A stretch of DNA of 41,296 bases, taken from positions 1-41,296 of the IMG/VR virus record IMGVR_UViG_3300030450_000764, one strand, 5' to 3'. The notes under the pieces are model-generated. The model did not search any database, was not told the DNA's origin, and worked only from the letters and a program-made list of their open reading frames with translations. The translations under genes were made by a program, and so were the position numbers. Below, piece by piece: positions 31,118-37,674 of the stretch (position 1 is the stretch's first letter; every line of letters begins with the position of its first letter). Origin of the DNA: a virus.

Positions 31118-33160
31118 GGTAGGTACAGGAGGGAACCAAACGTATTTAAGTGTTCCCCCTATCCTTTTACGCTTTCTCTCATATTTGAGATTGCGTAAGA
31201 TTGATGCGACATTCATCGAGTCGGTTTTAGTCTGTCTTTCGACGGAGCGTTCAATGGCCTCGGTGAGCAAAAGTTCAGTTGTAATAGGTTTTATTTGATT
31301 AGACGGATCAGCTAAATATTGAGCAATAACAGGAGCCCAGGGCGACTCCACCATGTAGTCCATATTCTCAGAAGCGATTTCGGCCTCTTGCTCATTTGTT
31401 AAATAATGCAGTTCGCCTTTACGGTAAGCGGCGACGGCTGCCGACCATATTGAATCTCTCTCAAGCTGTAAAGAATCGAGATCAATTGAATCAGTAATAG
31501 ATTTTTGGCAAGGTATAACCCAGAATCTTCTATTGCCAGTGTCATCAATTAATAATCCTGATTGCTTGTTAGTAGAACCAACGACGATACCTTTACGGGG
31601 CCATTCTTCAACAGACCGACCATAAGGAACACGTAATAAATCCGTAGAACGAGAAAGAAATGATTTAACCTGACCAGCATGTTTTCGAGATGTGATCGAA
31701 TCCAATTCGGCCCACTCCATTATCCATGACCTATGAAGAACGAGGAGGTCATCCTTTGATGAAATATCTCCGAGTGCATCAGAAAAGAAAGGGCCAGCGA
31801 GCGTTTTCCAAAAGGAAGATTTTTTCACACCTTGCGCTCCTTGAAGAACGCAAGCAGAATCGTGCTTACACCCAGGCTGATATACCCGCCTTACGGCGTT
31901 TATCAGAGTTGCCTTAAGCATTGCATCGTAAATAGTTGGCTTGCCAACGGCTACATCTTTTGGCCGAAGGTATGTTGTAGATAACTGTTCAATATAAGTA
32001 GGGTCAACGGTTGCACTGACATGATCAAGGTAAAGCTTGACGGGATCATATGGATTTTCGTGAGCAACTTTTAATAAGCAATCCACCGCTAATTCTTTGG
32101 AAACTTTATAACCAAGTTCAGCCAGATTCAGATAGAACAGTTCAGCATTTTTTAGAACTTTCCCATCCATTTCAATGTTATGGGTAAAGGTATTAAATCG
32201 AAGTTCAGTCTTTTGACTACGGAGAAAAGAAACTAATTCCTGAGATGTTAGCTGTTCTAATTTGCCAGGTAACGGCGGTGTATTTTCAGGAACGATAGAA
32301 CTAGGGAACTGTTTCGGCGGTTGTATCCATCCGTCTTCTTTAGCAAATTTCTGAAGCGTACCGAGAGAGATCCCTGAACGGTTGAAGGATTTCCATTTCT
32401 CCTCACACTTACCAGGATCAAATTTACTGTTCTTCTGAGATAGTTCGATCCAGTCTTGTAAAAGTGAATCATCACCAACGGAATGAGCACCCATTCCAAT
32501 GGCGAGCCAAGTTTCGTAATTATCTAAACGGTTTGGATTAATTGATTGAAGAAGTGACCGTGCTTTGTCTGAATCTGAATTAAAAACCTGAACAGGTGTA
32601 ATAGTCTTTTTCTTCTTTTCCATCATCATTTTTAATAATGATTCAGGAGCATCGGCTAAAGGAAGATCGGACGGTGAGCGTCCTTCCATCCATCGATATC
32701 CACATCCTTCCATCGGATGCTGACCAGCTACAACAGACTGACAAGCTTCCCACCGTAATTCGACCTGTTCCAGATTGCCGTCTTTATCCTTTTCACCTGT
32801 CTTGTATTTTTTAGTTTTAATCTTGGCCCAATATTGTTCTGGGACGTTGTAGATCAATTGGAATCTCCCGACGCGCCCTGATGTCACCATCCAAGATTGA
32901 GGAAGGGAACCAATACTTAATTTATTTTCAGTAAGCCATTGCGAACAGGAAGCACCGTCGTGATCAAGAAACATCACGCCAGATTTCGGACCTGATACAA
33001 CGCCAATTGCTTTTGCTTTGCCGCCGGATATTTCTTTAAAAAGGTCGAGGCGTGAGAGTGGCTTGTTTTGCCAATCTTTTTGATAAGGCCGCTTGTTGCC
33101 ATCGACGGCAACATATCCCCACGACTTAGGAAGCCGTAAGAGTTCTTCTTTTATATCCAT
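31106..33160 (-). CDS. Primase-polymerase/helicase replication protein
   Basis: A 684-residue protein. Residues 15-170 look like an archaeo-eukaryotic prim-pol domain with LDHDG (65-69) and GRFQLIYNVP. Residues 195-275 are a PriCT-like helical domain (INPNRLDNYETWLAIGMGAH, KCEEKWKSFNR). Residues 410-620 are a VirE/D5-type P-loop ATPase: Walker A GAQGVKKS (441-448), Walker B SWIMEWAEL (478-486), RVPYGRSVEEWPRKGIVVGS and NRRFWVIP. It probably unwinds and primes the origin. No separate DNA polymerase is present, so a host polymerase is presumably recruited. It starts 2 bases after the regulator gene. Confidence 0.88.
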   Translation of the reverse strand: MDIKEELLRLPKSWGYVAVDGNKRPYQKDWQNKPLSRLDLFKEISGGKAKAIGVVSGPKSGVMFLDHDGASCSQWLTENKLSIGSLPQSWMVTSGRVGRFQLIYNVPEQYWAKIKTKKYKTGEKDKDGNLEQVELRWEACQSVVAGQHPMEGCGYRWMEGRSPSDLPLADAPESLLKMMMEKKKKTITPVQVFNSDSDKARSLLQSINPNRLDNYETWLAIGMGAHSVGDDSLLQDWIELSQKNSKFDPGKCEEKWKSFNRSGISLGTLQKFAKEDGWIQPPKQFPSSIVPENTPPLPGKLEQLTSQELVSFLRSQKTELRFNTFTHNIEMDGKVLKNAELFYLNLAELGYKVSKELAVDCLLKVAHENPYDPVKLYLDHVSATVDPTYIEQLSTTYLRPKDVAVGKPTIYDAMLKATLINAVRRVYQPGCKHDSACVLQGAQGVKKSSFWKTLAGPFFSDALGDISSKDDLLVLHRSWIMEWAELDSITSRKHAGQVKSFLSRSTDLLRVPYGRSVEEWPRKGIVVGSTNKQSGLLIDDTGNRRFWVIPCQKSITDSIDLDSLQLERDSIWSAAVAAYRKGELHYLTNEQEAEIASENMDYMVESPWAPVIAQYLADPSNQIKPITTELLLTEAIERSVERQTKTDSMNVASILRNLKYERKRKRIGGTLKYVWFPPVPTDVP

Positions 33161-33162
33161 TT

Positions 33163-33324
33163 CTATCTCTTTAACTGATATTCATAAGCATCAGGTTGAA
33201 CCTGCGCTCTGCGAATAATGGTCCGAATAAAAGCAGCTCTTGAAAGTTCTGGCCCTTTGTTTTCGTCTAACCATTGGATTTGCTCCAACGGTAGGGCGAC
33301 GGTTATGACGCTTGTTTTCTGCAC
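33163..33324 (-). CDS. Ribbon-helix-helix regulator
   Basis: A 53-residue protein from GTG (33322-33324): QKTSVITVALPLEQIQWLDE, then GPELSRAAFIRTIIRRAQ. A beta strand TSVITVALP followed by two helices, the second with SRAAFIRTII, is the classic RHH/CopG-type DNA-binding fold. GTG is the only usual start in the open frame, since TAA lies 10 codons upstream. It sits next to the divergent promoter with direct repeats (33347-33363), so it may repress its own operon and the rightward genes. Confidence 0.78.
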   Translation of the reverse strand: MQKTSVITVALPLEQIQWLDENKGPELSRAAFIRTIIRRAQVQPDAYEYQLKR

Positions 33325-33330
33325 TGTTGC

Positions 33331-33363
33331 TTGACTATTGGGTTGATAGCGTTACACTAGCGT
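33331..33363 (+). promoter_or_regulatory. Rightward promoter with TAGCGT direct-repeat operator
   Basis: TTGACT (33331-33336), 16-base spacer, TACACT (33353-33358): a good sigma70 match reading right. TAGCGT occurs at 33347-33352 and 33358-33363, 11 bases apart, flanking and touching the -10 box. One-turn spacing fits an RHH dimer pair, so the regulator at 33163-33324 is the likely ligand. TTGGGT--TG and CAACACCCAA form an imperfect inverted repeat around it. Confidence 0.62.
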
Positions 33364-33381
33364 CAACACCCAACCCCGTCA

Positions 33382-34650
33382 ATGATTGAGTTAAGACTTT
33401 ACCAGGAAACCGCCGCGGATAAGATAGCCGCCTTATTGAAGAATGAAGGTTGTGCATATCTTGCTGGAGAGGTGCGAACGGGGAAAACTCTCACGGTTCT
33501 CTATGCTGCCAAAAAACTTAAATACAAAAGGATTTTATTTATAACGAAGTTAAAAGCTATTGCGAGCATCCAAAGGGATGCGTTGAATTTAGGCGTTCAT
33601 GTATTAGTAACAAATTATGAACAGCTAAAAAAATATCGCTACAGCGAATGGGATTTATTAATTGCGGATGAAGCTCACGGTCTGGGAGCGTACCCAAAGC
33701 CATCCTTGAGATTTAAAAATCTATGCACGGTCAACTATAGAAATATTGTCCTACTTTCCGGAACCCCATCACCGGAGTCGTACTCACAATTATTTCATCA
33801 GTTCAAGTTGACCCGTAGGTTGTGGCATCGGTATAGCAATTTCTATGAATGGTCAAAAGCGGGTTATGTGGATATCTGTTCCAAGCGGGTGGGCACGGGC
33901 CAAGTTGTGAACGATTACTCGAACGCCAATAAGGAATTAATTCTAAAAGAGATCGAGCCTTACACCGTCAGAATGACGCAGAAGCAAGCGGGCTTTGAAA
34001 CGCAGATCGAGGAAAGTGTGAAGTATGTCCAGATGCAACCGATCACTTATGAAATTGCAAAGGACATTATCGACGACGGGATCAGCCAGACGCAAACAAT
34101 TAAGGGGCATGTCCGAACAGTTCTAGCTGATACGGGTGCAAAGAAATTAAGCAAGCTCCGTCAGATTTATTCAGGGAGTGTTATCACCGAGGAAGGGGTT
34201 AAATTGATCTTTGATAAATCAAAGGCTGAATATATAGAGCGAAATTATAAGGATTCCAAAATTGCGATCATGTACACCTTCGATGCGGAGGGAAAAATGT
34301 TACGTGAAACTTTTGGCGACCGTGCGACCGATAGCCCAGAGAAATTTAATAACAATGAAGATGCTGTTTTTATCGGCCAGGTGCGAGCAAGCCGAGAAGG
34401 CGTTAACTTGTCAACGGCTGAGTATTTGCTTTTTTATGGAATCGACTATGCGAGCCTCTCTTACTTGCAAGCTCGCGATCGCGCAAGCTTTTTGGGAAGA
34501 AGAACAAACCCCAGAGTCCATTATATATTTGCTTTGAATGGAATCGAACCGAGAGTCCTCCAAAGGGTGCGAACAAAAGAAGATTTTACGGTCAGTCATT
34601 TTCGATCGGTCAGAGAGCAGTTATCAATCGAAGCTCATAAAAACTTATGA
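33382..34650 (+). CDS. SNF2/DEAD-like DNA helicase
   Basis: A 422-residue superfamily 2 helicase. Motif I GEVRTGKT (29-36), motif II DEAH (96-99) in LLIADEAHGLG, motif III LLSGTPSPE (125-131). The second RecA domain has IAIMYTFDAEGKML, VFIGQVRASREGVNLSTAEY and the arginine motif QARDRASFLGR. It is the first gene of the rightward operon. Its leader is CACCCAACCCCGTCA with no Shine-Dalgarno. It overlaps the VRR-NUC gene by 113 bases. Such helicase-nuclease pairs are common in phages and likely act in replication or recombination. Confidence 0.9.
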   Translation: MIELRLYQETAADKIAALLKNEGCAYLAGEVRTGKTLTVLYAAKKLKYKRILFITKLKAIASIQRDALNLGVHVLVTNYEQLKKYRYSEWDLLIADEAHGLGAYPKPSLRFKNLCTVNYRNIVLLSGTPSPESYSQLFHQFKLTRRLWHRYSNFYEWSKAGYVDICSKRVGTGQVVNDYSNANKELILKEIEPYTVRMTQKQAGFETQIEESVKYVQMQPITYEIAKDIIDDGISQTQTIKGHVRTVLADTGAKKLSKLRQIYSGSVITEEGVKLIFDKSKAEYIERNYKDSKIAIMYTFDAEGKMLRETFGDRATDSPEKFNNNEDAVFIGQVRASREGVNLSTAEYLLFYGIDYASLSYLQARDRASFLGRRTNPRVHYIFALNGIEPRVLQRVRTKEDFTVSHFRSVREQLSIEAHKNL

Positions 34651-34852
34651 AAAGGCTGGATATTTAGTCTTAAAACTGATCCAAGTTCAAAAAGCGGGAT
34701 ACCCTGATTTACTCTTAATGAAACCCAACGGCGAAATTCGTTTTGTAGAGGTGAAAGCTAAAAGAGGCCGTTTAAGTAAAATTCAGAAATATCGAATTGA
34801 TGAGCTAAAAGGACTTGGCTTTAATGTAGAAGTTGCCAAATCCGAAGATTAA
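34538..34852 (+). CDS. VRR-NUC nuclease
   Basis: A 104-residue nuclease. After an N-terminal segment that overlaps the helicase frame, the VRR-NUC core runs from SSYQSKLIKTYEKAGYLVLK, through AGYPDLLLM (Asp57) to RFVEVKAKRGRLSKIQKYRI (Glu71, Lys73, Gln83). The first 24 or so residues may not be part of the native protein, but ATG at 34538 is the only usual start. A later non-AUG start such as ATT at 34598 cannot be excluded. It is likely a partner of the helicase, cutting branched or unpaired DNA. Confidence 0.87.
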   Translation: MESNRESSKGCEQKKILRSVIFDRSESSYQSKLIKTYEKAGYLVLKLIQVQKAGYPDLLLMKPNGEIRFVEVKAKRGRLSKIQKYRIDELKGLGFNVEVAKSED

Positions 34853-34866
34853 GTTAATTTTTATTT

Positions 34867-34895
34867 ACGCGGGTTGTCCCCATCACTCCCCGCGT
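34867..34895 (+). terminator. GC-rich hairpin after VRR-NUC
   Basis: ACGCGGG (34867-34873) and CCCGCGT (34889-34895) can pair, with a 15-base loop. No T-run follows. It may help the terminator just downstream or belong to a structured RNA. Confidence 0.4.
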
Positions 34896-34907
34896 ATGTA
34901 GCAGAAA

Positions 34908-34940
34908 AGGGCGCAACTTGGATTAGATTGCGCCTTTTTT
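34908..34940 (+). terminator. Rho-independent terminator
   Basis: GGCGCAA (34910-34916), 11-base loop, TTGCGCC (34928-34934), then TTTTTT (34935-34940). A textbook intrinsic terminator ending the helicase-nuclease transcript. Confidence 0.85.
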
Positions 34941-35075
34941 CATGCTAGCTGCCAATTCCTTAGAAACTGACTTCAGGGGAGCCTTGCCTACTAGAGCAAG
35001 GGACAACCTTGGCGTTGCGAACATGTTACAGGCATCCAGCGGCAAATGAATAAAGTAAATTGTGACGAAACATTA
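34941..35075. other. Structured stretch without a supported gene
   Basis: About 135 bases without a convincing gene. It holds CCTTGC (34982-34987) and GCAAGG (34996-35001), a perfect 6-base hairpin, followed by AAGG...CCTT. A 33-codon minus-strand ORF exists at 34923-35024 but has no Shine-Dalgarno and overlaps the terminator, so it is not called. The stretch could hold a small RNA, a packaging site or a control element. Confidence 0.35.
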
Positions 35076-35080
35076 AGAGA

Positions 35081-35112
35081 GGGATACAGAGAGATATAGG
35101 GCGGCATACAAT
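35081..35112 (+). promoter_or_regulatory. Promoter with GGGATACAGAG operator-like sequence
   Basis: TACAAT at 35107-35112 is a strong -10. GGGATACAGAGAGATATAGGG lies upstream in the spacer and -35 position. The same RGGRWTACAGAG pattern occurs in the promoters at 36049 and 36252. Predicted transcript start about 35119, giving a leader that begins near CACCAACCCC. Confidence 0.6.
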
Positions 35113-35139
35113 AAGGGAGTCACCAACCCCATTTTTGTT

Positions 35140-35343
35140 ATGACTTCATCTGCTATTAAGATTCCTTCTAAATTGACAAGAAACATTTTGTTTAATCAAA
35201 AGCAAGACCTCGAATCAATCAACGCAGGACTTAACCGCAGGATGGCAAGTTTAGAGGAGGAAGTGAGATCGCAAGACGGTCTTGAAGCCCAAGTCTTACT
35301 AACCATCGCAGGGATTGCCTTTTTAACAGCAATCATTTTTTAA
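35140..35343 (+). CDS. Small tail-anchored membrane protein
   Basis: A 67-residue protein: a basic N-terminus, a coiled-coil-like middle (DLESINAGLNRRMASLEEEV) and a C-terminal hydrophobic segment (VLLTIAGIAFLTAIIF) ending at the stop. Tail-anchored design. It has its own promoter and terminator, with a CCAACCCC leader and no Shine-Dalgarno. No family recognised. It could act on the host membrane early in infection. Confidence 0.75.
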   Translation: MTSSAIKIPSKLTRNILFNQKQDLESINAGLNRRMASLEEEVRSQDGLEAQVLLTIAGIAFLTAIIF

Positions 35344-35349
35344 CCAACC

Positions 35350-35372
35350 GCCCCGCAAGGGGCTTTTTTTTT
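35350..35372 (+). terminator. Rho-independent terminator
   Basis: GCCCC (35350-35354), loop GCAA, GGGGC (35359-35363), then nine T (35364-35372). A strong intrinsic terminator for 35140-35343. Confidence 0.9.
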
Positions 35373-35379
35373 GCCTGTT

Positions 35380-35385
35380 TATAAT
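35380..35385 (+). promoter_or_regulatory. TATAAT -10 box
   Basis: A perfect -10 hexamer 23 bases before the ATG of the next gene, directly after a terminator. No good -35 box is seen at the usual spacing. The leader that follows reads CAACAACCCT and lacks a Shine-Dalgarno. Confidence 0.55.
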
Positions 35386-35407
35386 AAGAACAACAACCCT
35401 GAATCTT

Positions 35408-35749
35408 ATGCCTCAATCACCGTTTTCAATTGAGTGGGGAGTGGCTTGCCCTCTTTGCAGAAAGAAAAAGCCAGTCGATGAGGATTATACAATCCCTGGA
35501 GATAATAATCTTCATCAGAAAACTTATAGAATCTGGCCTACTCACGAAGATGATCTATCAGGCAAATGCGTGACGATTAAAGATGAACATAAGGAATTAT
35601 GGGTCGATACAGAGACTAAGGACGGTGACAATCCTAGCCCCAGAGGCAGAGGTGCTATCGCTGTCGAGTTTTGGTGTGAGCAGTGCGGGTCTGATCTGAC
35701 TTTTGTGATTCTTCAACATAAAGGCTCGACCTATATGGGATGGAAATAG
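35408..35749 (+). CDS. Zinc-ribbon-like protein
   Basis: A 113-residue protein with two CxxC pairs, CPLC (residues 14-17) and CEQC at about 90-93, the layout of a four-cysteine zinc ribbon. The middle is hydrophilic (KKKPVDEDYTIPGDNNLHQK). An FVILQHKGSTYMGWK tail follows. Function unknown. Small zinc-ribbon proteins in phage early regions often bind host RNA polymerase or nucleic acids. It sits after its own -10 box. Confidence 0.78.
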   Translation: MPQSPFSIEWGVACPLCRKKKPVDEDYTIPGDNNLHQKTYRIWPTHEDDLSGKCVTIKDEHKELWVDTETKDGDNPSPRGRGAIAVEFWCEQCGSDLTFVILQHKGSTYMGWK

Positions 35750-35772
35750 ACGAGCGTTGCTAAGATAGAGGC

Positions 35773-36051
35773 ATGGCTCCTAAGAAAATAAAAAGTCCTC
35801 GCAAGAGTGCAAAATATTACAGATCGAATCCAGAGGCTAGGGAAAAGAAAAACGCGGCTCAAAGAAAGCGCAACAAAACAACAGCCGCTAAAAAATATAG
35901 ATCGAAGTTACAGGCAGCCAGAAGAAAAGACGGCAACGCCGGCAAAGGTGGCAAAGATTATAGCCATACAAAGAAGGGTAACTTAGTCAGAGAGTCGTCA
36001 AGCAAGAACCGAGCACGGCAAGGATCAGGAGGCAGACCAAAGAAGAAATAG
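35773..36051 (+). CDS. Small Lys/Arg-rich phage protein, HNH-like family member without motif
   Basis: A 92-residue basic protein (KSPRKSAKYYRSNPEAREKK ... YSHTKKGNLVRESSSKNRAR and a GRPKKK end). I recall this family (KSAKYYRxNPEARxKKN ... SH...SxNRAR) as widespread in cyanophages and other aquatic phages. It may bind nucleic acid. No complete nuclease motif is evident, only a lone His in YSH. The -35 box of the next promoter overlaps its stop codon. Confidence 0.8.
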   Translation: MAPKKIKSPRKSAKYYRSNPEAREKKNAAQRKRNKTTAAKKYRSKLQAARRKDGNAGKGGKDYSHTKKGNLVRESSSKNRARQGSGGRPKKK

Positions 36052-36077
36052 ACAGAGGGCTACAGAGGGGGTACAAT
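36049..36077 (+). promoter_or_regulatory. Promoter with GACAGAGGG..TACAGAGGGGG spacer
   Basis: TAGACA (36049-36054), 17-base spacer, TACAAT (36072-36077). The spacer GAGGGCTACAGAGGGGG is nearly that of the promoter at 36266-36294 (24 of 28 bases shared across both boxes). It drives 36101-36232. Confidence 0.75.
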
Positions 36078-36100
36078 AAACAAGTTCACGCATTTATTAC

Positions 36101-36232
36101 ATGCACGAATCAACCATCGCCGCCGCTAAGGCTTTATCTGAAGCCATCATTGAGAACGGCGACCTCGAAGAGATCACCATCTACAACCTGCCTGAAAACT
36201 TGGCTGATTTTCTTGAAGATTATGAGGAGTAA
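36101..36232 (+). CDS. 43-residue acidic protein
   Basis: A short ORF (MHESTIAAAKALSEAIIENG ... LPENLADFLEDYEE) with its own promoter 24 bases upstream and a terminator that overlaps its last codons. It is helical and acidic. Function unknown. The promoter-gene-terminator cassette shows it is a real, separately expressed early gene. Confidence 0.75.
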   Translation: MHESTIAAAKALSEAIIENGDLEEITIYNLPENLADFLEDYEE

Positions 36233-36250
36233 TAGCTCCTCTTTTTCTTT
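36224..36250 (+). terminator. Rho-independent terminator overlapping a gene end
   Basis: GAGGAG (36224-36229), loop TAATAG, CTCCTC (36236-36241), then TTTTTC. The stop codon TAA lies in the loop, so the terminator uses the final coding bases. Confidence 0.85.
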
Positions 36251-36251
36251 G

Positions 36252-36294
36252 GGAGATACAGAGAGTTGACAGAGGGATACTGAGGGGGTATATT
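36252..36294 (+). promoter_or_regulatory. Consensus promoter with repeated GAGATACAGAG/GAGGGATACTGAG sites
   Basis: TTGACA (36266-36271), 17-base spacer, TATATT (36289-36294): near consensus. Upstream GAGATACAGAGAG (36253-36265) and spacer GAGGGATACTGAGGGGG make a tandem pair of the shared site. Likely the strongest plus-strand promoter here. It drives the gene run 36317 to at least 38252. Confidence 0.8.
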
Positions 36295-36316
36295 AGATAT
36301 ATCAGCAACCAACCCC

Positions 36317-36463
36317 GTGAAAAACATCACAACATTCCTTGCTTTTGGCTGTTTCTCAGCCGCCTTATTTTGGGGCATGAATACAAGCCTCGGTGACATG
36401 ACCCGTCACGATTGCGAGGTCAACAACATCCCATTAGCTTGCGAGTCTTTAAAAAATGACTGA
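36317..36463 (+). CDS. 48-residue membrane protein from a GTG start
   Basis: GTG lies directly after CCAACCCC, about 16 bases from the predicted transcript start. The protein MKNITTFLAFGCFSAALFWG has an N-terminal hydrophobic segment, then TSLGDMTRHDCEVNNIPLAC with two cysteines. It could be a membrane protein or a secreted small peptide. Its end overlaps the next ORF by 8 bases. Function unknown. Confidence 0.72.
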   Translation: MKNITTFLAFGCFSAALFWGMNTSLGDMTRHDCEVNNIPLACESLKND

Positions 36464-36590
36464 ATTCAAAAAAATAGTAAGGCTTTCAAAAAACAAGAAA
36501 TCAAAAGCTCCCAACAGCCTCAAGACAGCAGACGTTTCTTTTTCTGAGAGAGATAAAGTTACTTTCTACGGGTCTTATGAGAAAAGATGA
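36456..36590 (+). CDS. 44-residue basic protein
   Basis: A short basic ORF (MTEFKKIVRLSKNKKSKAPN, then VSFSERDKVTFYGSYEKR). It overlaps the previous ORF by 8 bases and the next by four (ATGA at 36587-36590). Operon coupling supports it. No family recognised. Confidence 0.7.
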   Translation: MTEFKKIVRLSKNKKSKAPNSLKTADVSFSERDKVTFYGSYEKR

Positions 36591-36874
36591 GTGGCCTTTC
36601 AGATATAGGAGCGCGGCGGCCAACCCCGACCGCCACACAACCTAGTCACGGCAGCGACCTGACCGTCCGTGACAATCCTAATTTAACTATGACTGACCCA
36701 GAAGTCTTAAACACTTTCAAATCCGCTGAAGAACACGGCGGATCTTTTATGACCCATTTAGCACGGGCTGGCATAGCAGCCGACCCAGTTAACAGGGCAC
36801 TAATCCTTAGAACATGGCCAAGTATTTATCAAACCTATGGCCCAGGTTCGGCACTTTATAAAGAGGGATTATGA
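36587..36874 (+). CDS. Small protein before the exonuclease
   Basis: A 95-residue protein: a disordered start (ARRPTPTATQPSHGSD), then an ordered part (PEVLNTFKSAEEHGGSFMTH, NRALILRTWPSIYQTYGPGS). It overlaps the exonuclease gene by ATGA. No family recognised. Placement suggests a recombination accessory. Confidence 0.72.
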   Translation: MSGLSDIGARRPTPTATQPSHGSDLTVRDNPNLTMTDPEVLNTFKSAEEHGGSFMTHLARAGIAADPVNRALILRTWPSIYQTYGPGSALYKEGL

Positions 36875-37674
36875 CCCAAGGATCTGTTCAAATAACCAAC
36901 GCTCATTACCATGCTGATCCGGCTGTTAATGCTAGCAAGCTGAAAACAATCAACACCCACGGCGCATGGGCTTACTGGAATTGTTTTTTAAATCCTGAAC
37001 GTCCAGAGCGAAAGCCAACACCTGCAATGCTCTTGGGTACGTTGACCCATGCTTGTATTCTCGAACCTGACTTATTTAATAAACAGTTCACGGTGGTTGC
37101 AAGCCGTAATACAAAGAAAGGGAAAGAGGAAGCAAAGGAAGCCGAAGAAAAAGGCATGACTGCGGTTACTCAATCAGATATGGATCTTGCCTTGAAGATG
37201 AGGGAAGCCGTTTATCAAGATGAGGAAGCCAAGCAGTTACTAAAAGAAGGCGTTGCAGAAAAATCATGGTGGAGGGATGACGAAAAAACAGGGCTAACAA
37301 TGAAGGCGAGAAGTGATTTTTATACAGGTGATATTATTGTTGACCTAAAAACAAGCCGTAGCGGTGCAAGCCCTAAAGAGTTTGGGAAAGCGGTTGCAAA
37401 TTTCGGCTATCACCTTCAGAACGCGCATTATTTAAATGTCTGCGATGCTAAGCGTTTTATCTTTCTTGTTGTCCAATCAGAATTTCCATTTGATACGGCT
37501 CTTTATGAGCTAGACAGCCAAGCCTTACAAGAAGGCCAGCGGTTATGCCGTCAAGGCTTAGACCGTATCGCTGAGTGTACTATGAGCGACCATTGGCCGC
37601 ATCATAGTGAGCAAGGCGGCATCCAAACTTTAAGCCTACCTCGGTGGGCGTTCTCAACCCCAGTAAATAAATGA
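36871..37674 (+). CDS. RecE-like PD-(D/E)XK exonuclease
   Basis: A 267-residue nuclease. VNASKLKTINTHGAWAYWNC and GTLTHACILEPD (His60) are the RecE/DUF3799 start. The catalytic set is Glu130 (VAEKSWW), Asp149 (KARSDF) and Asp158-x-Lys160 (VDLKTS), with Gln183 in HLQNAHY. It probably resects double-strand ends to give 3' tails for the ERF protein encoded next, with which it overlaps by four bases. Together they form a lambda Red-like pair. Confidence 0.88.
   Translation: MTQGSVQITNAHYHADPAVNASKLKTINTHGAWAYWNCFLNPERPERKPTPAMLLGTLTHACILEPDLFNKQFTVVASRNTKKGKEEAKEAEEKGMTAVTQSDMDLALKMREAVYQDEEAKQLLKEGVAEKSWWRDDEKTGLTMKARSDFYTGDIIVDLKTSRSGASPKEFGKAVANFGYHLQNAHYLNVCDAKRFIFLVVQSEFPFDTALYELDSQALQEGQRLCRQGLDRIAECTMSDHWPHHSEQGGIQTLSLPRWAFSTPVNK

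Noticed and set aside
34923-35024. Minus-strand 33-codon ORF (starts MFATPRLSLALVG)
   Set aside because: Overlaps a strong terminator, has no Shine-Dalgarno and no gene neighbours on that strand.
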